The notes beneath the pieces were generated by a model. The model ran no database searches. It worked only from the letters and a program-made list of their open reading frames with translations, and was not told the DNA's origin. Shown here one piece after another: positions 43,569-52,890 of a stretch of DNA of 64,000 nt. The DNA lies in the NCBI GenBank assembly GCA_902802535.1, contig CADCML010000011.1, positions 19,285 through 83,284 on the forward strand, in the 5' to 3' direction. How positions within the stretch are numbered: position 1 is the first letter of the stretch; each line of letters starts with the position of its first letter. The DNA is from an uncultured Bacteroidia bacterium (GTDB lineage: Bacteria > Bacteroidota > Bacteroidia > Bacteroidales > F082). A program made the translations under genes and the position numbers.

Positions 43569-44567
43569 ATGAAAAAATTCATTTTATTAACCATCAGCGC
43601 AATATTCCTCACTTCCTGCGAAAAGGAAATCGAATTCAACGGAGAACAGACCGACCCCCGTTTGGTCATTAATAGCATTGTGGATGTAGGCCAACCCGTC
43701 AAGGCGCATGTCAGCAAAAGCCTTTTCTTCCTCGACAACGAAGGAACCACCTCCGCGCCTGCCGATACCCAAGTGGAACTTTGGGTGAACGATGCCCCTA
43801 AAGAGACCATGCACACCGCCGACACCACTTATATCAACGGACGTCCCATCGTTTGGTTTGAGAGCCACTACTGCCCCATTGTCGGCGACATCATCAAGAT
43901 TACGGCCTCGGCCAACGGCTTCGAGGATGTGGAGGGCACCACGAGCACGCTACCTTCATCCGTAGAATTTCGGCTGGCGGACAAAACGGTGAAAGAGATT
44001 GACTCCTATTATATTTCTTATGACGATGAAGATAGTGCGCTATACGTATACGGACAAATGGACATAATCGTAGAAATAACCGACCCCAATCCTGGAAAAA
44101 CCGACCTTTTCAGATTATGGATTCAGATGAATGAATACGATATCGATACAGTAGACCAGTATTACGCAAGCAATTACTATGTGTCGCACGAGTTCACCGA
44201 TCCTGTTTTCGGAGCCGCCATTGCGACGAACGATTATGTTGACATCAGCGACTTGGACACGCGTCCCGAAGGCGTGTTTTCCGACGCACTGTTCGACGGT
44301 GGTTCTTATCAAATCAAAGTGCCACTTTATTTCAACCTGACGCGTCGTGACAACACCGACCCCGATTTCTTCGAAGTGCCCGTCATGATTGAGCATCTTT
44401 CGAAAGAATACTATTACTATCTGAACACCTGCGAACAAGGTAGTGAAATTGCGAGCTTTTTCGCCGAACCTACACAGGTTTATTCCAATGTGACCAATGG
44501 TTTTGGCATTGTAGGTGGGCGTTGGATAGACTCGACTTGGATGGCGTTGCCCATAGTGGAACCATGA
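43569..44567 (+). CDS. DUF4249 family lipoprotein
   Basis: A 332-residue predicted lipoprotein (lipobox LTSC, Cys17). The mature N-terminus EKEIEFNGEQTDPRLVINSIVD..VKAHVSKSLFFLD follows the DUF4249 pattern: an Ig-like opening and then a beta-rich body. It is 3 bases from the TonB-dependent receptor and presumably forms the surface lid or accessory of that transporter, as such pairs do. The AT-rich patch at 44000-44180 is the only compositional change. Confidence 0.88.
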   Translation: MKKFILLTISAIFLTSCEKEIEFNGEQTDPRLVINSIVDVGQPVKAHVSKSLFFLDNEGTTSAPADTQVELWVNDAPKETMHTADTTYINGRPIVWFESHYCPIVGDIIKITASANGFEDVEGTTSTLPSSVEFRLADKTVKEIDSYYISYDDEDSALYVYGQMDIIVEITDPNPGKTDLFRLWIQMNEYDIDTVDQYYASNYYVSHEFTDPVFGAAIATNDYVDISDLDTRPEGVFSDALFDGGSYQIKVPLYFNLTRRDNTDPDFFEVPVMIEHLSKEYYYYLNTCEQGSEIASFFAEPTQVYSNVTNGFGIVGGRWIDSTWMALPIVEP

Positions 44568-44606
44568 AAAATTCCACATTTGTGCTTGTTTTTTTCGATT
44601 CTTTAC

Positions 44607-44614
44607 TAACTTTG
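44607..44614 (+). promoter_or_regulatory. -7 promoter box of the DUF937 gene
   Basis: TAACTTTG, 45 bases before the ATG at 44660. Confidence 0.5.
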
Positions 44615-44659
44615 CGGTTTGTAACACGCAAATTTCACTATTTATAAAAACTTACAACT

Positions 44660-45196
44660 ATGGATTTAACGAACATCTTAGGTGCTTTGACAGGCAATGA
44701 CGCCATCGGCACCATCGCAGAAAAATTCAACATCGACTCGAGCCAAGTGTCTTCGGTCATCACCAATGCTTTGCCGTCCTTCTTGGGCGCGATGCAACAG
44801 AACGCCTCCACCGAAGGCGGCGCTGCATCCTTGGCCAAGGCTCTCGGCGACCATGCTGGCGAAGCGGGCGACATCATCAACAACCTAAAGGGTGCCGACC
44901 TCACCGACGGCTCCAAGATTCTGAGCCACATCTTTGGTGGCAACCTGTCGTCAATCATCAGCGGCATCTCGCAAAAGAGTGGCGTGGCCTCCAATGGAGT
45001 GAGCAATATCCTCGCTGCCATTGCCCCGAGCATCCTGGCCCTTTTGGGCAAAGGCCAACAAGGCCTCGGCAAGAATATGGCTTTGGCTGGTATGTTGGGT
45101 GCCATCCTTGGCGGCACGTCGAGCAACAGCAACAGTAACAGCGGCGGCCTCGGCAGCATATTGGGCGGCCTCGGCAGCATCTTCGGGAAGAAATAA
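44660..45196 (+). CDS. DUF937 family protein
   Basis: A 178-residue protein without a signal peptide. The helical N-terminal part (LTGNDAIGTIAEKFNIDSSQ, then SSVITNALPSFLGAMQQNA) and the glycine- and alanine-rich C-terminus (LAAIAPSILALLGKGQQGLG, then GGLGSILGGLGSIFGKK) match DUF937/YidB-like proteins. Their function is not settled. The next gene, a BspA-like surface protein, starts 56 bases downstream; a functional tie is not evident. Confidence 0.85.
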   Translation: MDLTNILGALTGNDAIGTIAEKFNIDSSQVSSVITNALPSFLGAMQQNASTEGGAASLAKALGDHAGEAGDIINNLKGADLTDGSKILSHIFGGNLSSIISGISQKSGVASNGVSNILAAIAPSILALLGKGQQGLGKNMALAGMLGAILGGTSSNSNSNSGGLGSILGGLGSIFGKK

Positions 45197-45252
45197 ACTC
45201 TCTTTCTTCCACCTCAAACCATCATGCTGGGCTTGACTAATTCCATACAACC

Positions 45253-46443
45253 ATGAAAATCAATTCAACATTATGCAAAAAAGCAGCGTATGCGGTCGTA
45301 TCCCTTCTTATGCTTGGAATTACGGGAACGATGCAACTGCATGCGCAAACCCTTTTCACCATAGGGAATTTGTATTATCAAATTAATGCTGACGGTGTTT
45401 CTGCAACACTTGTTGGTCCTGTCGACATCACAGAAGTGGCCGGTGAATTAAGTATCCCGTCAACCATCAGTTATGATGGAAACGACTATCCCGTGACCAG
45501 GATTGGGAACAATGCCTTCATTTCGAGTGGAAGATTGACAGGTTCCTTGACCATACCCAATACGGTGACATACATTGGTGAAAACGCATTCTTGGCTTGC
45601 AGCGGATTGACCGAATTACACCTCGGCAATTCGTTGGATACCATTGGGCCTGCGGCATTTTATGGTTGCAAAGGATTTACCGGCTCGCTGACCCTCCCCA
45701 ATTCGGTGAGGGTCATCGGGATTGCGGCATTCTATGGTTGCACTGGATTTGACGGCTCGCTGACTTTTGGCGACGGCTTGAAACGCATCGAGAATGCGGC
45801 GTTTTATAAGTGCAGTGGGTTCACCAGTTTGAACATCAGCAATGCCGTGACCACCATCGGCACTTCTGCATTTTGGGGCTGTTATGGATTGAGCGGTTCA
45901 CTGACCATCCCTAACTCCGTGACGAAAATCGAGCCTAATGCATTCCGCAATTGCAGCGGATTTACTGACACACTAACTCTCGGCAGTGGATTGGACAGCA
46001 TTGGCGGGGAAACCTTCTGCAATTGCAGCGGGTTTACCGAAGTCGTTTCCTTGGCCACAGAGCCACCAGTGTTTTCATTTGAAGATGTGTTTAAGGGATT
46101 CAACTGCACCAAACTCACTGTTCCTTGCGGTCGTATTGCCGCCTACGAGAACTCGGAGTGGCATGATTATTTCGCCACCATCATCGACGATTGTAGCAAC
46201 ATACCAGAACTTGATGAGGAAATGGCAACCGTTTATCCCAATCCGACTAATGGAACTCTTAGAGTTGAGGCTGAAAACATGGAAGGCCTCAGCATCTACA
46301 ACATGTTGGGAGAAAAACTATTTGAAGCTTTAACAAGCGGAAACTGCTTTGAATACGACTTCAGTCCGCATGAAAGAGGAGTTTACATCGTCAGAATCCA
46401 AACGGAAAAAGGAATGGTGACGAAACGTGTTGTTATGGAATGA
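45253..46443 (+). CDS. BspA-like leucine-rich-repeat surface protein with T9SS sorting domain
   Basis: A 396-residue exported protein: signal peptide 1-31 (ends LHAQ), then about nine LRR_5/BspA-type repeats of 22-24 residues (about 60-285; pattern LTIPNSVTxIGxxAFxxCSGFT). A hinge carries VPCGRIAAYENSEWHDYF and the last 75 residues (VYPNPTNGTLRVEAENMEGL...RGVYIVRIQTEKGMVTKRVV) are a type A T9SS tail. BspA-type proteins often bind host or partner-cell proteins. The repeats are nearly uniform, so slippage-driven copy-number change is plausible. Confidence 0.88.
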   Translation: MKINSTLCKKAAYAVVSLLMLGITGTMQLHAQTLFTIGNLYYQINADGVSATLVGPVDITEVAGELSIPSTISYDGNDYPVTRIGNNAFISSGRLTGSLTIPNTVTYIGENAFLACSGLTELHLGNSLDTIGPAAFYGCKGFTGSLTLPNSVRVIGIAAFYGCTGFDGSLTFGDGLKRIENAAFYKCSGFTSLNISNAVTTIGTSAFWGCYGLSGSLTIPNSVTKIEPNAFRNCSGFTDTLTLGSGLDSIGGETFCNCSGFTEVVSLATEPPVFSFEDVFKGFNCTKLTVPCGRIAAYENSEWHDYFATIIDDCSNIPELDEEMATVYPNPTNGTLRVEAENMEGLSIYNMLGEKLFEALTSGNCFEYDFSPHERGVYIVRIQTEKGMVTKRVVME

Positions 46444-46469
46444 AAAAAGGCGGTAAAACCGCCTTTTTT
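46443..46469. terminator. Bidirectional rho-independent terminator
   Basis: GGCGGT-aaa-ACCGCC stem flanked by six A and six T residues, between the convergent BspA-like and S46 peptidase genes. On the minus side the S46 stop codon touches the T run. Confidence 0.88.
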
Positions 46470-48607
46470 CATTCTATGATAGTCATCTCCTCAATCAAAT
46501 GTCCTGCGCCAGCGAATTTGTCGATAATGAAAAGCACATAACGAATATCGACGGAAATGTTTCGGCAGATGGCGGGGTCATATATCAGGTCGCTCATCGT
46601 GCCTTCCCAGCAACGGTCGAAGTTGAGGCCGAGCAGCTGGCCTTCGGAATTCAAGATTGGGCTGCCTGAGTTGCCACCTGTGGTGTGCACACTTGCGGTG
46701 AAGGCCACATGCATTGTGCCGTCCCTGTCGGCATAGCGGCCATAGTCCTTATTAATATATAGCTGCTTCAAACGCGGCTCCACGACGTAATCGTAAATCT
46801 CCGGGTTTTCCTTCTGCATGATACCTTCAAGCGTGGTGAAGTGGCGATAGGTCTTGCCATCCTGCGGCTTGAAACCCTCCACCCTGCCGTAGGTGACGCG
46901 CAACGTGAAATTGGCATCGGGATAGAAATGCTTTTCAGGTTCCATCTCCATTTGGCCTTTCATGTAGATACGTTGCAGGCGAGCGTTGTCGTTGGTGAGA
47001 CTGACAATGTGGTCATAGACTTCGTCGCGGTAGAACCCATTAAGGCTTTGGAAAACTTGCAAAGCGGGGTCTTTGGCCAGTTTCTTGGCATCATTGGCTT
47101 TGAAACCATTAAGTAAGGCATTCACTTTTGCCTCGTCGGTGAACATCGATTTGTTGAACAGGTTGTCGACATAGCCGTTGATGTCCTTGATGTCGTTGAG
47201 GAAGGCGGGGCGGAAGTCGGCGGGTTGGGCTTTGAGGTATTCGCCGAGCAGCATGGCGGCCACTTCGCGGTCGATCGGTTCGTAATAATCTTTGAAGAAG
47301 GTAGCAGAAGCCTTTTTCAGCGATTCAACCATGCGGTTGATGTCCTCCTGCGGGGTTTCCTTGGTCACTTCAGAGAGTTTGGTGAAGCGTCCCGCGAAGC
47401 TCACCAACTCGATGCGCCGTCCGGCCTCGGCCATATAGGTATAGGCCAATTGGTATGGCTCCAGCGTCTTGTAGTTGCTCTTGAAGTCCTTCAGCAGATT
47501 GGCATACATGTAGCGGCTGCGCGACTGCATCACCCAATCGTAGAAACTGCTTTCGTAATCCATTTTCCTCTCGATGCCATGGAAGTGATTAATGCCTTCG
47601 GTCACGCCCATCCATTTTTTCCAGCCGTTGCCCAATCCGGCGTGTTTGGAGGCGTACTGGATGCGCACTTTCGGGTCTTGTTCCTGATACTTGTTGTAGA
47701 TGTCGAGCACCTTGCCGCGCAAGTCGACCATGACGGGGTCGATGACGTTGGCTTCCTGGTCGACGGCCACGGCAGGCAAATATTCGTTGGTGCGGGCGGG
47801 ATAGCCGAACACGAAGGCAAAGTCGCCCTCCTCGACACCCTTCAGGGAAATATCCAAGTGCTTGGCGGGCTTGTAAGGCACGTTGTCCTTGTCGTACACA
47901 GCAGGATGGCCGTCCTTGTCGGCATAAACGCGGAAGATGCTGAAGTCACCCGTATGGCGGGGCCAAACCCAGTTGTCGGTGTCGCCGCCAAACTTGCCGA
48001 TGTTGCTCGGCGGGCAACCCACGAGGCGCACATCGGTGTAGACCTCGTTGAGCAGCAGGTAGTATTCGTTGCCCTGGAAGAACGGCTTGATGCTGACTTT
48101 GTAGCGTGTTTCTTTCTCCACCTCGGCGATGATTTTTTTCATGTTTTGGTCCACTTTGGCCTTCCGTTCGTCTTCGGGCGTGTCGATGGTGATGCCTTCG
48201 AGCACACGTTCGGTCACGTCGCGCATTTCGCGGAGGAAAGTGACGCTAAGGCCTGGGCAGGGAAGCTCCTCGCCCCTATTCATGGCCCAGAAGCCGTTGG
48301 TGAGGTAGTCGTGCTCCACCGAGCTATGCTTCTGGATGTAGTCGTAACCGCAGTGGTGGTTGGTGAACAGCAGGCCGTAGTCGCTGACGATTTCGCCTGT
48401 GCAGCCGCCGCCAAAGAGCACGATGGCGTCTTTCAGGCTACTGTGATTAATGCTGTAAATGTCTTCAGCGGAGATTTTCATGCCCATTTCCTGCATTTCT
48501 TTCTCATTGTATTGCAGCAACATGGGAATCCACATGCCCTCGCCAGCTTTTGCGATGCCGACCGCGAGGGTGAGGATGAGGGTGATTAATAATGTGATGC
48601 GTTTCAT
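46469..48607 (-). CDS. S46 family dipeptidyl peptidase (DPP11-like, Asp/Glu-specific)
   Basis: A 712-residue periplasmic serine exopeptidase, signal peptide about 1-21. Triad by motif: His85 (LLFTNHHCGYD), Asp221 (PRHTGDFSIFRVYAD), Ser647 (GGNSGSP). The residue 18 after the nucleophile is Arg665 (GLNFDRCWEG); in the family Arg here marks DPP11, which takes dipeptides after Asp or Glu, while DPP7 has Gly. The helical cap between the two protease halves is present and the length equals characterised S46 enzymes. It would release acidic dipeptides from imported oligopeptides, fitting a peptide-based diet. It is monocistronic. Confidence 0.93.
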   Translation of the reverse strand: MKRITLLITLILTLAVGIAKAGEGMWIPMLLQYNEKEMQEMGMKISAEDIYSINHSSLKDAIVLFGGGCTGEIVSDYGLLFTNHHCGYDYIQKHSSVEHDYLTNGFWAMNRGEELPCPGLSVTFLREMRDVTERVLEGITIDTPEDERKAKVDQNMKKIIAEVEKETRYKVSIKPFFQGNEYYLLLNEVYTDVRLVGCPPSNIGKFGGDTDNWVWPRHTGDFSIFRVYADKDGHPAVYDKDNVPYKPAKHLDISLKGVEEGDFAFVFGYPARTNEYLPAVAVDQEANVIDPVMVDLRGKVLDIYNKYQEQDPKVRIQYASKHAGLGNGWKKWMGVTEGINHFHGIERKMDYESSFYDWVMQSRSRYMYANLLKDFKSNYKTLEPYQLAYTYMAEAGRRIELVSFAGRFTKLSEVTKETPQEDINRMVESLKKASATFFKDYYEPIDREVAAMLLGEYLKAQPADFRPAFLNDIKDINGYVDNLFNKSMFTDEAKVNALLNGFKANDAKKLAKDPALQVFQSLNGFYRDEVYDHIVSLTNDNARLQRIYMKGQMEMEPEKHFYPDANFTLRVTYGRVEGFKPQDGKTYRHFTTLEGIMQKENPEIYDYVVEPRLKQLYINKDYGRYADRDGTMHVAFTASVHTTGGNSGSPILNSEGQLLGLNFDRCWEGTMSDLIYDPAICRNISVDIRYVLFIIDKFAGAGHLIEEMTIIE

Positions 48608-48639
48608 TGGATGATGTTTAATTGTTGATTTATTGGGGG

Positions 48640-48647
48640 CAAAAATA
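48640..48647 (-). promoter_or_regulatory. -7 promoter box of the S46 peptidase gene
   Basis: TATTTTTG on the minus strand, 32 bases before the ATG at 48607. Confidence 0.55.
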
Positions 48648-48658
48648 AAAAAATTGTT

Positions 48659-48961
48659 TCAATCCCAAAAATAAAAGAAACAAACCAACCGGCAAAACAA
48701 CTCGCGCCACCAAGCTTGTTTCAGTTCGAGGTCGACGTCTTTGGTGCGACTGCGGAAGACATGGAACTTGTAGAAAAAATTATGCGACCGCCATTCGCAA
48801 ACCTGCGACTCTATATCGCGCTGGTTGACAGCCATTTCAGAATTAACCGAATCACGCAAACTTTCCAAATAAGCCCTCATTTCGGCCTTGCTTTTCACCT
48901 TGCACGAATCGTTGATGTGCGTGTTGGTCGGGGTCGTTATGGCATTGGAAAGGTCTATCAT
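48659..48961 (-). CDS. Small protein of unknown function, coupled to MATE exporter
   Basis: A 100-residue frame whose ATG overlaps the stop of the MATE gene by 4 bases (48958-48961). It is basic and helical (KAEMRAYLESLRDSVNSEM...HNFFYKFHVFRSRTKDVDLE) and ends with a hydrophobic aromatic stretch (LFCRLVCFFYFWD). No family recognised. The tight ATGA overlap favours a real gene; the shadow of longer frames elsewhere in this region does not explain it. Confidence 0.5.
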   Translation of the reverse strand: MIDLSNAITTPTNTHINDSCKVKSKAEMRAYLESLRDSVNSEMAVNQRDIESQVCEWRSHNFFYKFHVFRSRTKDVDLELKQAWWRELFCRLVCFFYFWD

Positions 48962-50325
48962 TCAGCAGGTTTGAACACATGACGTTGCGTGAGCATGAGC
49001 AAGAAAGCAAGCAAGGCACCGAGTACATCGGAAATGGTCATCGAGGCCCAAACGCCCGTCAGGCCGTTGCCGCCCACATTAATGAATAAGGTGGGAACAA
49101 CATAAATCATCGGGGCGAGGAACAACACCTGCCGCGAAAGACTCGTGACGATGGCAATCCAAGGCTTGTCGATGCTCTGAAAGAAGTTGGAGTTGGTGAT
49201 GGTGAAACCCACCAAGGGAAACATCACCAACATGAAACGCATGGCCGGCACGGCGATTTGAATCAACTCATCCTCCTTGGTAAAGGCACGAAGCAGGATT
49301 TGGGGAATGGTCAAAGCCAACAGTGCCCCTGCAAGGCCAATCAGCACATTCACTTTCATGGTCAAGGTGTAGACGGATTTCAGTCGGTGGGGATGGCCAG
49401 CACCATAATTATAACCCGCAATAGGCTGCATCCCTTGGCACACGCCAAGGATGAGCATCACGCTGAGGCTACCGAAGGTATTGACAATACCGTATGCCCC
49501 CACGGCAAGGTCGCCGCCATAATGGATCAGTTGCCTGTTGAGCAAGGCCACCACGCCCGAAGCGGCCACATTCATCAGGAAAGGACTCATGCCGATGAGC
49601 AGGATATTGCGGAAAATGTAGAGTTTAGGTTGCCACGAATGGCGGCGGAAACGAATGAAGGAACTTCGTTGCAGGAAGTGCCAAATGGCAACAACACCTG
49701 TACAACTCATGGAGATGGTAGTGGCCCATGCCGCACCAGCGATGCCCCAGTCCAAGACGTAAATAAACAAGGCATCAAGAGCGATGTTAAGGATAGCACC
49801 ACTCACCATAATCCACATCGATTTCTTGGGATAGCCCGTGGCGCGAATCAAGCCAGTAAGGTTGAAAGTGACGGTGGTCATGAACATACCGGGCAGCACA
49901 ATATCCATGTATTCGCGTGCATAGGCGATGGTGTCTGCCGATGCACCAAACATGGTCAAAATCTTGTCCATGAAGACGTAACCACCCGTGACGAAAAGGA
50001 AACCGAAAATGAAGGTCAGCAGCATACTGTTGCCCAAAATGTCCTCGGCCCATTTGTAGTCCTTCTTGCCGAGCACAATCGACATGCGGGCAGAAGAACC
50101 CACACCCACCAACGAGCCAAAGGCATGGATGATGTTCATGATGGGCATGGTGATGGCCAAGCCCGCAATGGCAAGCGCACCCACACATTGGCCCAAAAAC
50201 ATGCGGTCGACGATGTTGTACACCGAGGCAATAATCTGGCTGACAATGCTCGGCAGCGCATACATCCACAGCAAGCGACGGATACTTTTGGTCTCCAATT
50301 CCAATGTCCTGTCAAGTTGTTGCAT
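48958..50325 (-). CDS. MATE family efflux transporter (NorM/VmrA-like)
   Basis: A 455-residue inner-membrane protein with 12 hydrophobic segments, starting at the ATG at 50325 (MQQLDRTLELETKSIRRLLW). A longer frame extends upstream to 50613 but would cross the promoter box at 50367-50374 and exceed the family length. MATE signatures: LPSIVSQIIASVYNIVDRMFLGQ and, in the second half, GMQPIAGYNYGAGHPHRLKS. It exports cationic compounds or metabolites; substrate unknown. A small gene overlaps its stop. Confidence 0.93.
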   Translation of the reverse strand: MQQLDRTLELETKSIRRLLWMYALPSIVSQIIASVYNIVDRMFLGQCVGALAIAGLAITMPIMNIIHAFGSLVGVGSSARMSIVLGKKDYKWAEDILGNSMLLTFIFGFLFVTGGYVFMDKILTMFGASADTIAYAREYMDIVLPGMFMTTVTFNLTGLIRATGYPKKSMWIMVSGAILNIALDALFIYVLDWGIAGAAWATTISMSCTGVVAIWHFLQRSSFIRFRRHSWQPKLYIFRNILLIGMSPFLMNVAASGVVALLNRQLIHYGGDLAVGAYGIVNTFGSLSVMLILGVCQGMQPIAGYNYGAGHPHRLKSVYTLTMKVNVLIGLAGALLALTIPQILLRAFTKEDELIQIAVPAMRFMLVMFPLVGFTITNSNFFQSIDKPWIAIVTSLSRQVLFLAPMIYVVPTLFINVGGNGLTGVWASMTISDVLGALLAFLLMLTQRHVFKPAE

Positions 50326-50366
50326 AGTTCCTGAGTTTGTCGAAGTATATCCAAAAATTGAGGGCG

Positions 50367-50374
50367 CAAAAGTA
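50367..50374 (-). promoter_or_regulatory. -7 promoter box of the second MATE gene
   Basis: TACTTTTG on the minus strand, 41 bases before the ATG at 50325; it decides the start. Confidence 0.6.
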
Positions 50375-50432
50375 GCAAAAAAATGATTATCGAGTTTATC
50401 AAAATTGGCATCTTTAATCCAAAAGAATTGCT

Positions 50433-50440
50433 TATTTTTG
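50433..50440 (+). promoter_or_regulatory. -7 promoter box of the O-acylation operon
   Basis: TATTTTTG, 51 bases before the ATG at 50492; divergent from the MATE promoter. Confidence 0.6.
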
Positions 50441-50491
50441 CCGCTCATTTTGGGAATCAGCCCAAAACGATGGACAAGTTTTTGTAAAATA

Positions 50492-51373
50492 ATGAAATTC
50501 AGTAGATTATTCATATTATGGTTGTGCATTTTTTGTCTTGCGGCAAACAATTGTTGCGTGTCGTCGGACAGCGACCGACTTGCCCATGGGCTGAAAAAAT
50601 GGGAGAACAACATCCCCCTACCCTATCACGAAGAACTGGACAATACGGTAAGACGTTTTGCCTCAAAACCGCTTCCCTTCAGCCGCATGGCCTATTTCCC
50701 AATGATTGATTCGGCCCTTATGCAGCGCAACCTGCCTTGGGAACTCAAATATTTGCCGTTGGCGCTCAGTAGGATGCAGCCCAACTGCACCCAAGGCGAC
50801 CGCAGCGGCATTTGGCAACTACCCACCTTGACGGCAATGCATTACGGCCTAATTATCGACGAAACCCGCGACGAACGCTTGGACGTGGAAGCCTCCACCC
50901 GTGCCGCCTTGGATTACTTGAGCGAGCTTTACCAGCAATACGGCGACTGGTGGTACAGCATCTTGGCCTACACCAACAGTCCCGTTGCGCTGCAACACGC
51001 CTTGGCACAAGCTGGCGAAACCCCTGAGCTTTGGGCTTTCCGCGAACAGCAACTTCTGCCCAACACCCAAGTCATCCCCGACTTCATCGCCTGCATCTAC
51101 CTCGTCCATGAAAACTTGCTCGAATTTGTCGATAAGTCCGACGCCGAGATTGACGAAGCCGATGAAAAACCCGTCCAGGAAACAATGACAAACGATAACA
51201 AAGACATGAGTCCTTCGACCGACTCAACCATCCAATATTACAAAATCAAAAAAGGTGACATGTTGAGCAAGATTGCTGTCAAATATCACGTCACGGTCTC
51301 CGACTTGATGACTTGGAACGAATTGGACAGCGACTTGATTTACGAAGGCCAAACATTAATTATCAAGCAATGA
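50492..51373 (+). CDS. LysM protein with degenerate lytic transglycosylase domain
   Basis: A 293-residue exported protein starting at the ATG at 50492 ([20 protein letters not shown]); earlier in-frame starts fall before the promoter box. Residues about 55-190 follow the MltD/SLT fold ([73 protein letters not shown] in pattern). The catalytic Glu of that family (in 'ESxxxP') is replaced by Leu in LALSRMQP, and the AYNxG motif is AYTNSP, so it is probably not an active lyase. Residues about 245-293 are one LysM peptidoglycan-binding motif. Its stop overlaps the first SGNH gene (ATGA). It may target the downstream acylation enzymes to peptidoglycan. Confidence 0.78.
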   Translation: MKFSRLFILWLCIFCLAANNCCVSSDSDRLAHGLKKWENNIPLPYHEELDNTVRRFASKPLPFSRMAYFPMIDSALMQRNLPWELKYLPLALSRMQPNCTQGDRSGIWQLPTLTAMHYGLIIDETRDERLDVEASTRAALDYLSELYQQYGDWWYSILAYTNSPVALQHALAQAGETPELWAFREQQLLPNTQVIPDFIACIYLVHENLLEFVDKSDAEIDEADEKPVQETMTNDNKDMSPSTDSTIQYYKIKKGDMLSKIAVKYHVTVSDLMTWNELDSDLIYEGQTLIIKQ

Positions 51374-52890
51374 AATCCATACGCACACTTGCAATCATCC
51401 TTACTATCATATTGATTTTAGGCGCGGGCTGGTTCTTTTTCCCCGCCGAAGGCATCACCGTGGGCAACCAAAACCTGCGATTCCCGTCGTATGCCGAAGA
51501 CAGCAAACCCGCTGAAAAAGAAATCGACGTTGACGATGTGTTGAACAGGGTAACGAAGAGCTTCGAAATGACCTGCTCCGACAACCTGTTGGACAGTATG
51601 CGCTTCTTCCGCAACTACCTCAAGGAAAACCCCAACCGCATCTACCTGCCCAACGATGACTACACCTACTTTGACTCTTTGTTCTCGCAATTTGAACAAG
51701 CCCAAAACGAAGGCAAGACCTACCGCGTGATGCACTACGGCGACTCACAGATTGAGATGGACCGCATTTCGTCGGTGCTGCGCCAGAAACTGCAAGACCT
51801 TTTCGGCGGCTCGGGACCCAACATGATTCCTGCCGTGCAACCCGTGCCCACCATTTCGGTGGTGCAACAGTCGTCGGGACTTTATCGCTACGCCCTTTAC
51901 GGCGATGCCACCAACAAACGCGCCTCACACAACCGTTACGGCGTGATGGCACAATACAGCCAAGTTGTGGGTGGAGGCTCCATTTCCTTCAGCCAAACCA
52001 AACATTCCCAAGCCTTTGACAACGCCAAAGAAATCTCGTCCGTTTCGGTATTGTTGGGCAAAAACAGCAAAGGATTCAAGGCCACGCTGAAATGCGACAA
52101 CCTGACCTTAGAGCCTAAGACACTGACCAACAGCGACAGCGTTTCGCTCATCACTTGGGATTTGCCCGAAGATGTCAAGAAAGGTACCATCACCTTCAAG
52201 GGCAACGCTGAAATTTACGCTGTTCTCCTCGACGGAGACCCAGGCGTGGCCATCGACAACATTTCACTGCGCGGCTGCTCGGGCACCATCTTCACCCGCA
52301 TGAACGAATCCATTGTCCGCCAGTCGTTCGACCTCCTCAACACGCGGCTCATCATCATGCAATTCGGCGGCAACCGTATGCCCGACATCAAGACGACCAA
52401 AAACATCACCCCATATTTGGCCGAACTCGAGAAACAAATCCAATACATGCGGCGCGTCGCCCCCGAAGCCACTTTGCTCTTCATCGGTCCTGCCGACATG
52501 GGTCGCCGCTACAACGGCAAAATGGACACTTGGCATGGCCTGCCTGAGCTGAACGACTCGCTTCGCGTCATGTCGCTGCGCAACAATGTGGCCTATTGGG
52601 ACATGTTCAACGTGATGGGCGGTCAAGGCTCGATGGCACAATGGGTGAAACACAAACCCGCCTTGGCTGGTGCCGACCATATCCACTTCACCTTCAACGG
52701 CGCCCAGGAAATCGGGGCCGACCTTGCCCGTTCGTTCACCACCTACTACGACTTCTACAAGCTGCGCCAACGCGTGCCAAGCGAAAAAGTCATCGAATTT
52801 GTCAACCTCGACCCCACAGAAGACTCCATCCGCACGGCAGGCCGCATCAGAATGCCCTACTATAATCCCTACGGTATCAAGAAAAGATGA
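51370..52890 (+). CDS. SGNH/GDSL-type protein 1 of the O-acylation operon
   Basis: A 506-residue protein anchored by one N-terminal membrane segment ([18 protein letters not shown]), the rest periplasmic. SGNH blocks: [13 protein letters not shown] (Ser126), QFGGNRMPD (block III Asn), and [11 protein letters not shown] (Asp436, His439). A beta-sandwich insert separates blocks I and III, as in AlgX/PatB/DltD-like acetyltransferases. The likely role is moving acyl groups delivered by the MBOAT protein onto, or off, an envelope glycan. Its start overlaps the previous stop and its stop overlaps the next start, both by 4 bases. Confidence 0.82.
   Translation: MKSIRTLAIILTIILILGAGWFFFPAEGITVGNQNLRFPSYAEDSKPAEKEIDVDDVLNRVTKSFEMTCSDNLLDSMRFFRNYLKENPNRIYLPNDDYTYFDSLFSQFEQAQNEGKTYRVMHYGDSQIEMDRISSVLRQKLQDLFGGSGPNMIPAVQPVPTISVVQQSSGLYRYALYGDATNKRASHNRYGVMAQYSQVVGGGSISFSQTKHSQAFDNAKEISSVSVLLGKNSKGFKATLKCDNLTLEPKTLTNSDSVSLITWDLPEDVKKGTITFKGNAEIYAVLLDGDPGVAIDNISLRGCSGTIFTRMNESIVRQSFDLLNTRLIIMQFGGNRMPDIKTTKNITPYLAELEKQIQYMRRVAPEATLLFIGPADMGRRYNGKMDTWHGLPELNDSLRVMSLRNNVAYWDMFNVMGGQGSMAQWVKHKPALAGADHIHFTFNGAQEIGADLARSFTTYYDFYKLRQRVPSEKVIEFVNLDPTEDSIRTAGRIRMPYYNPYGIKKR

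Noticed and set aside
47225-48589. Long plus-strand frame opposite the S46 peptidase gene
   Set aside because: Low-complexity His/Val-rich translation, typical of an antisense shadow; the S46 triad is on the other strand.
49258-50334. Long plus-strand frame opposite the second MATE gene
   Set aside because: Histidine- and glutamine-rich shadow of a membrane-protein gene.
50326-50613. N-terminal extension of the second MATE protein
   Set aside because: It would cross the promoter box at 50367-50374, lacks the MATE pattern and makes the protein too long.
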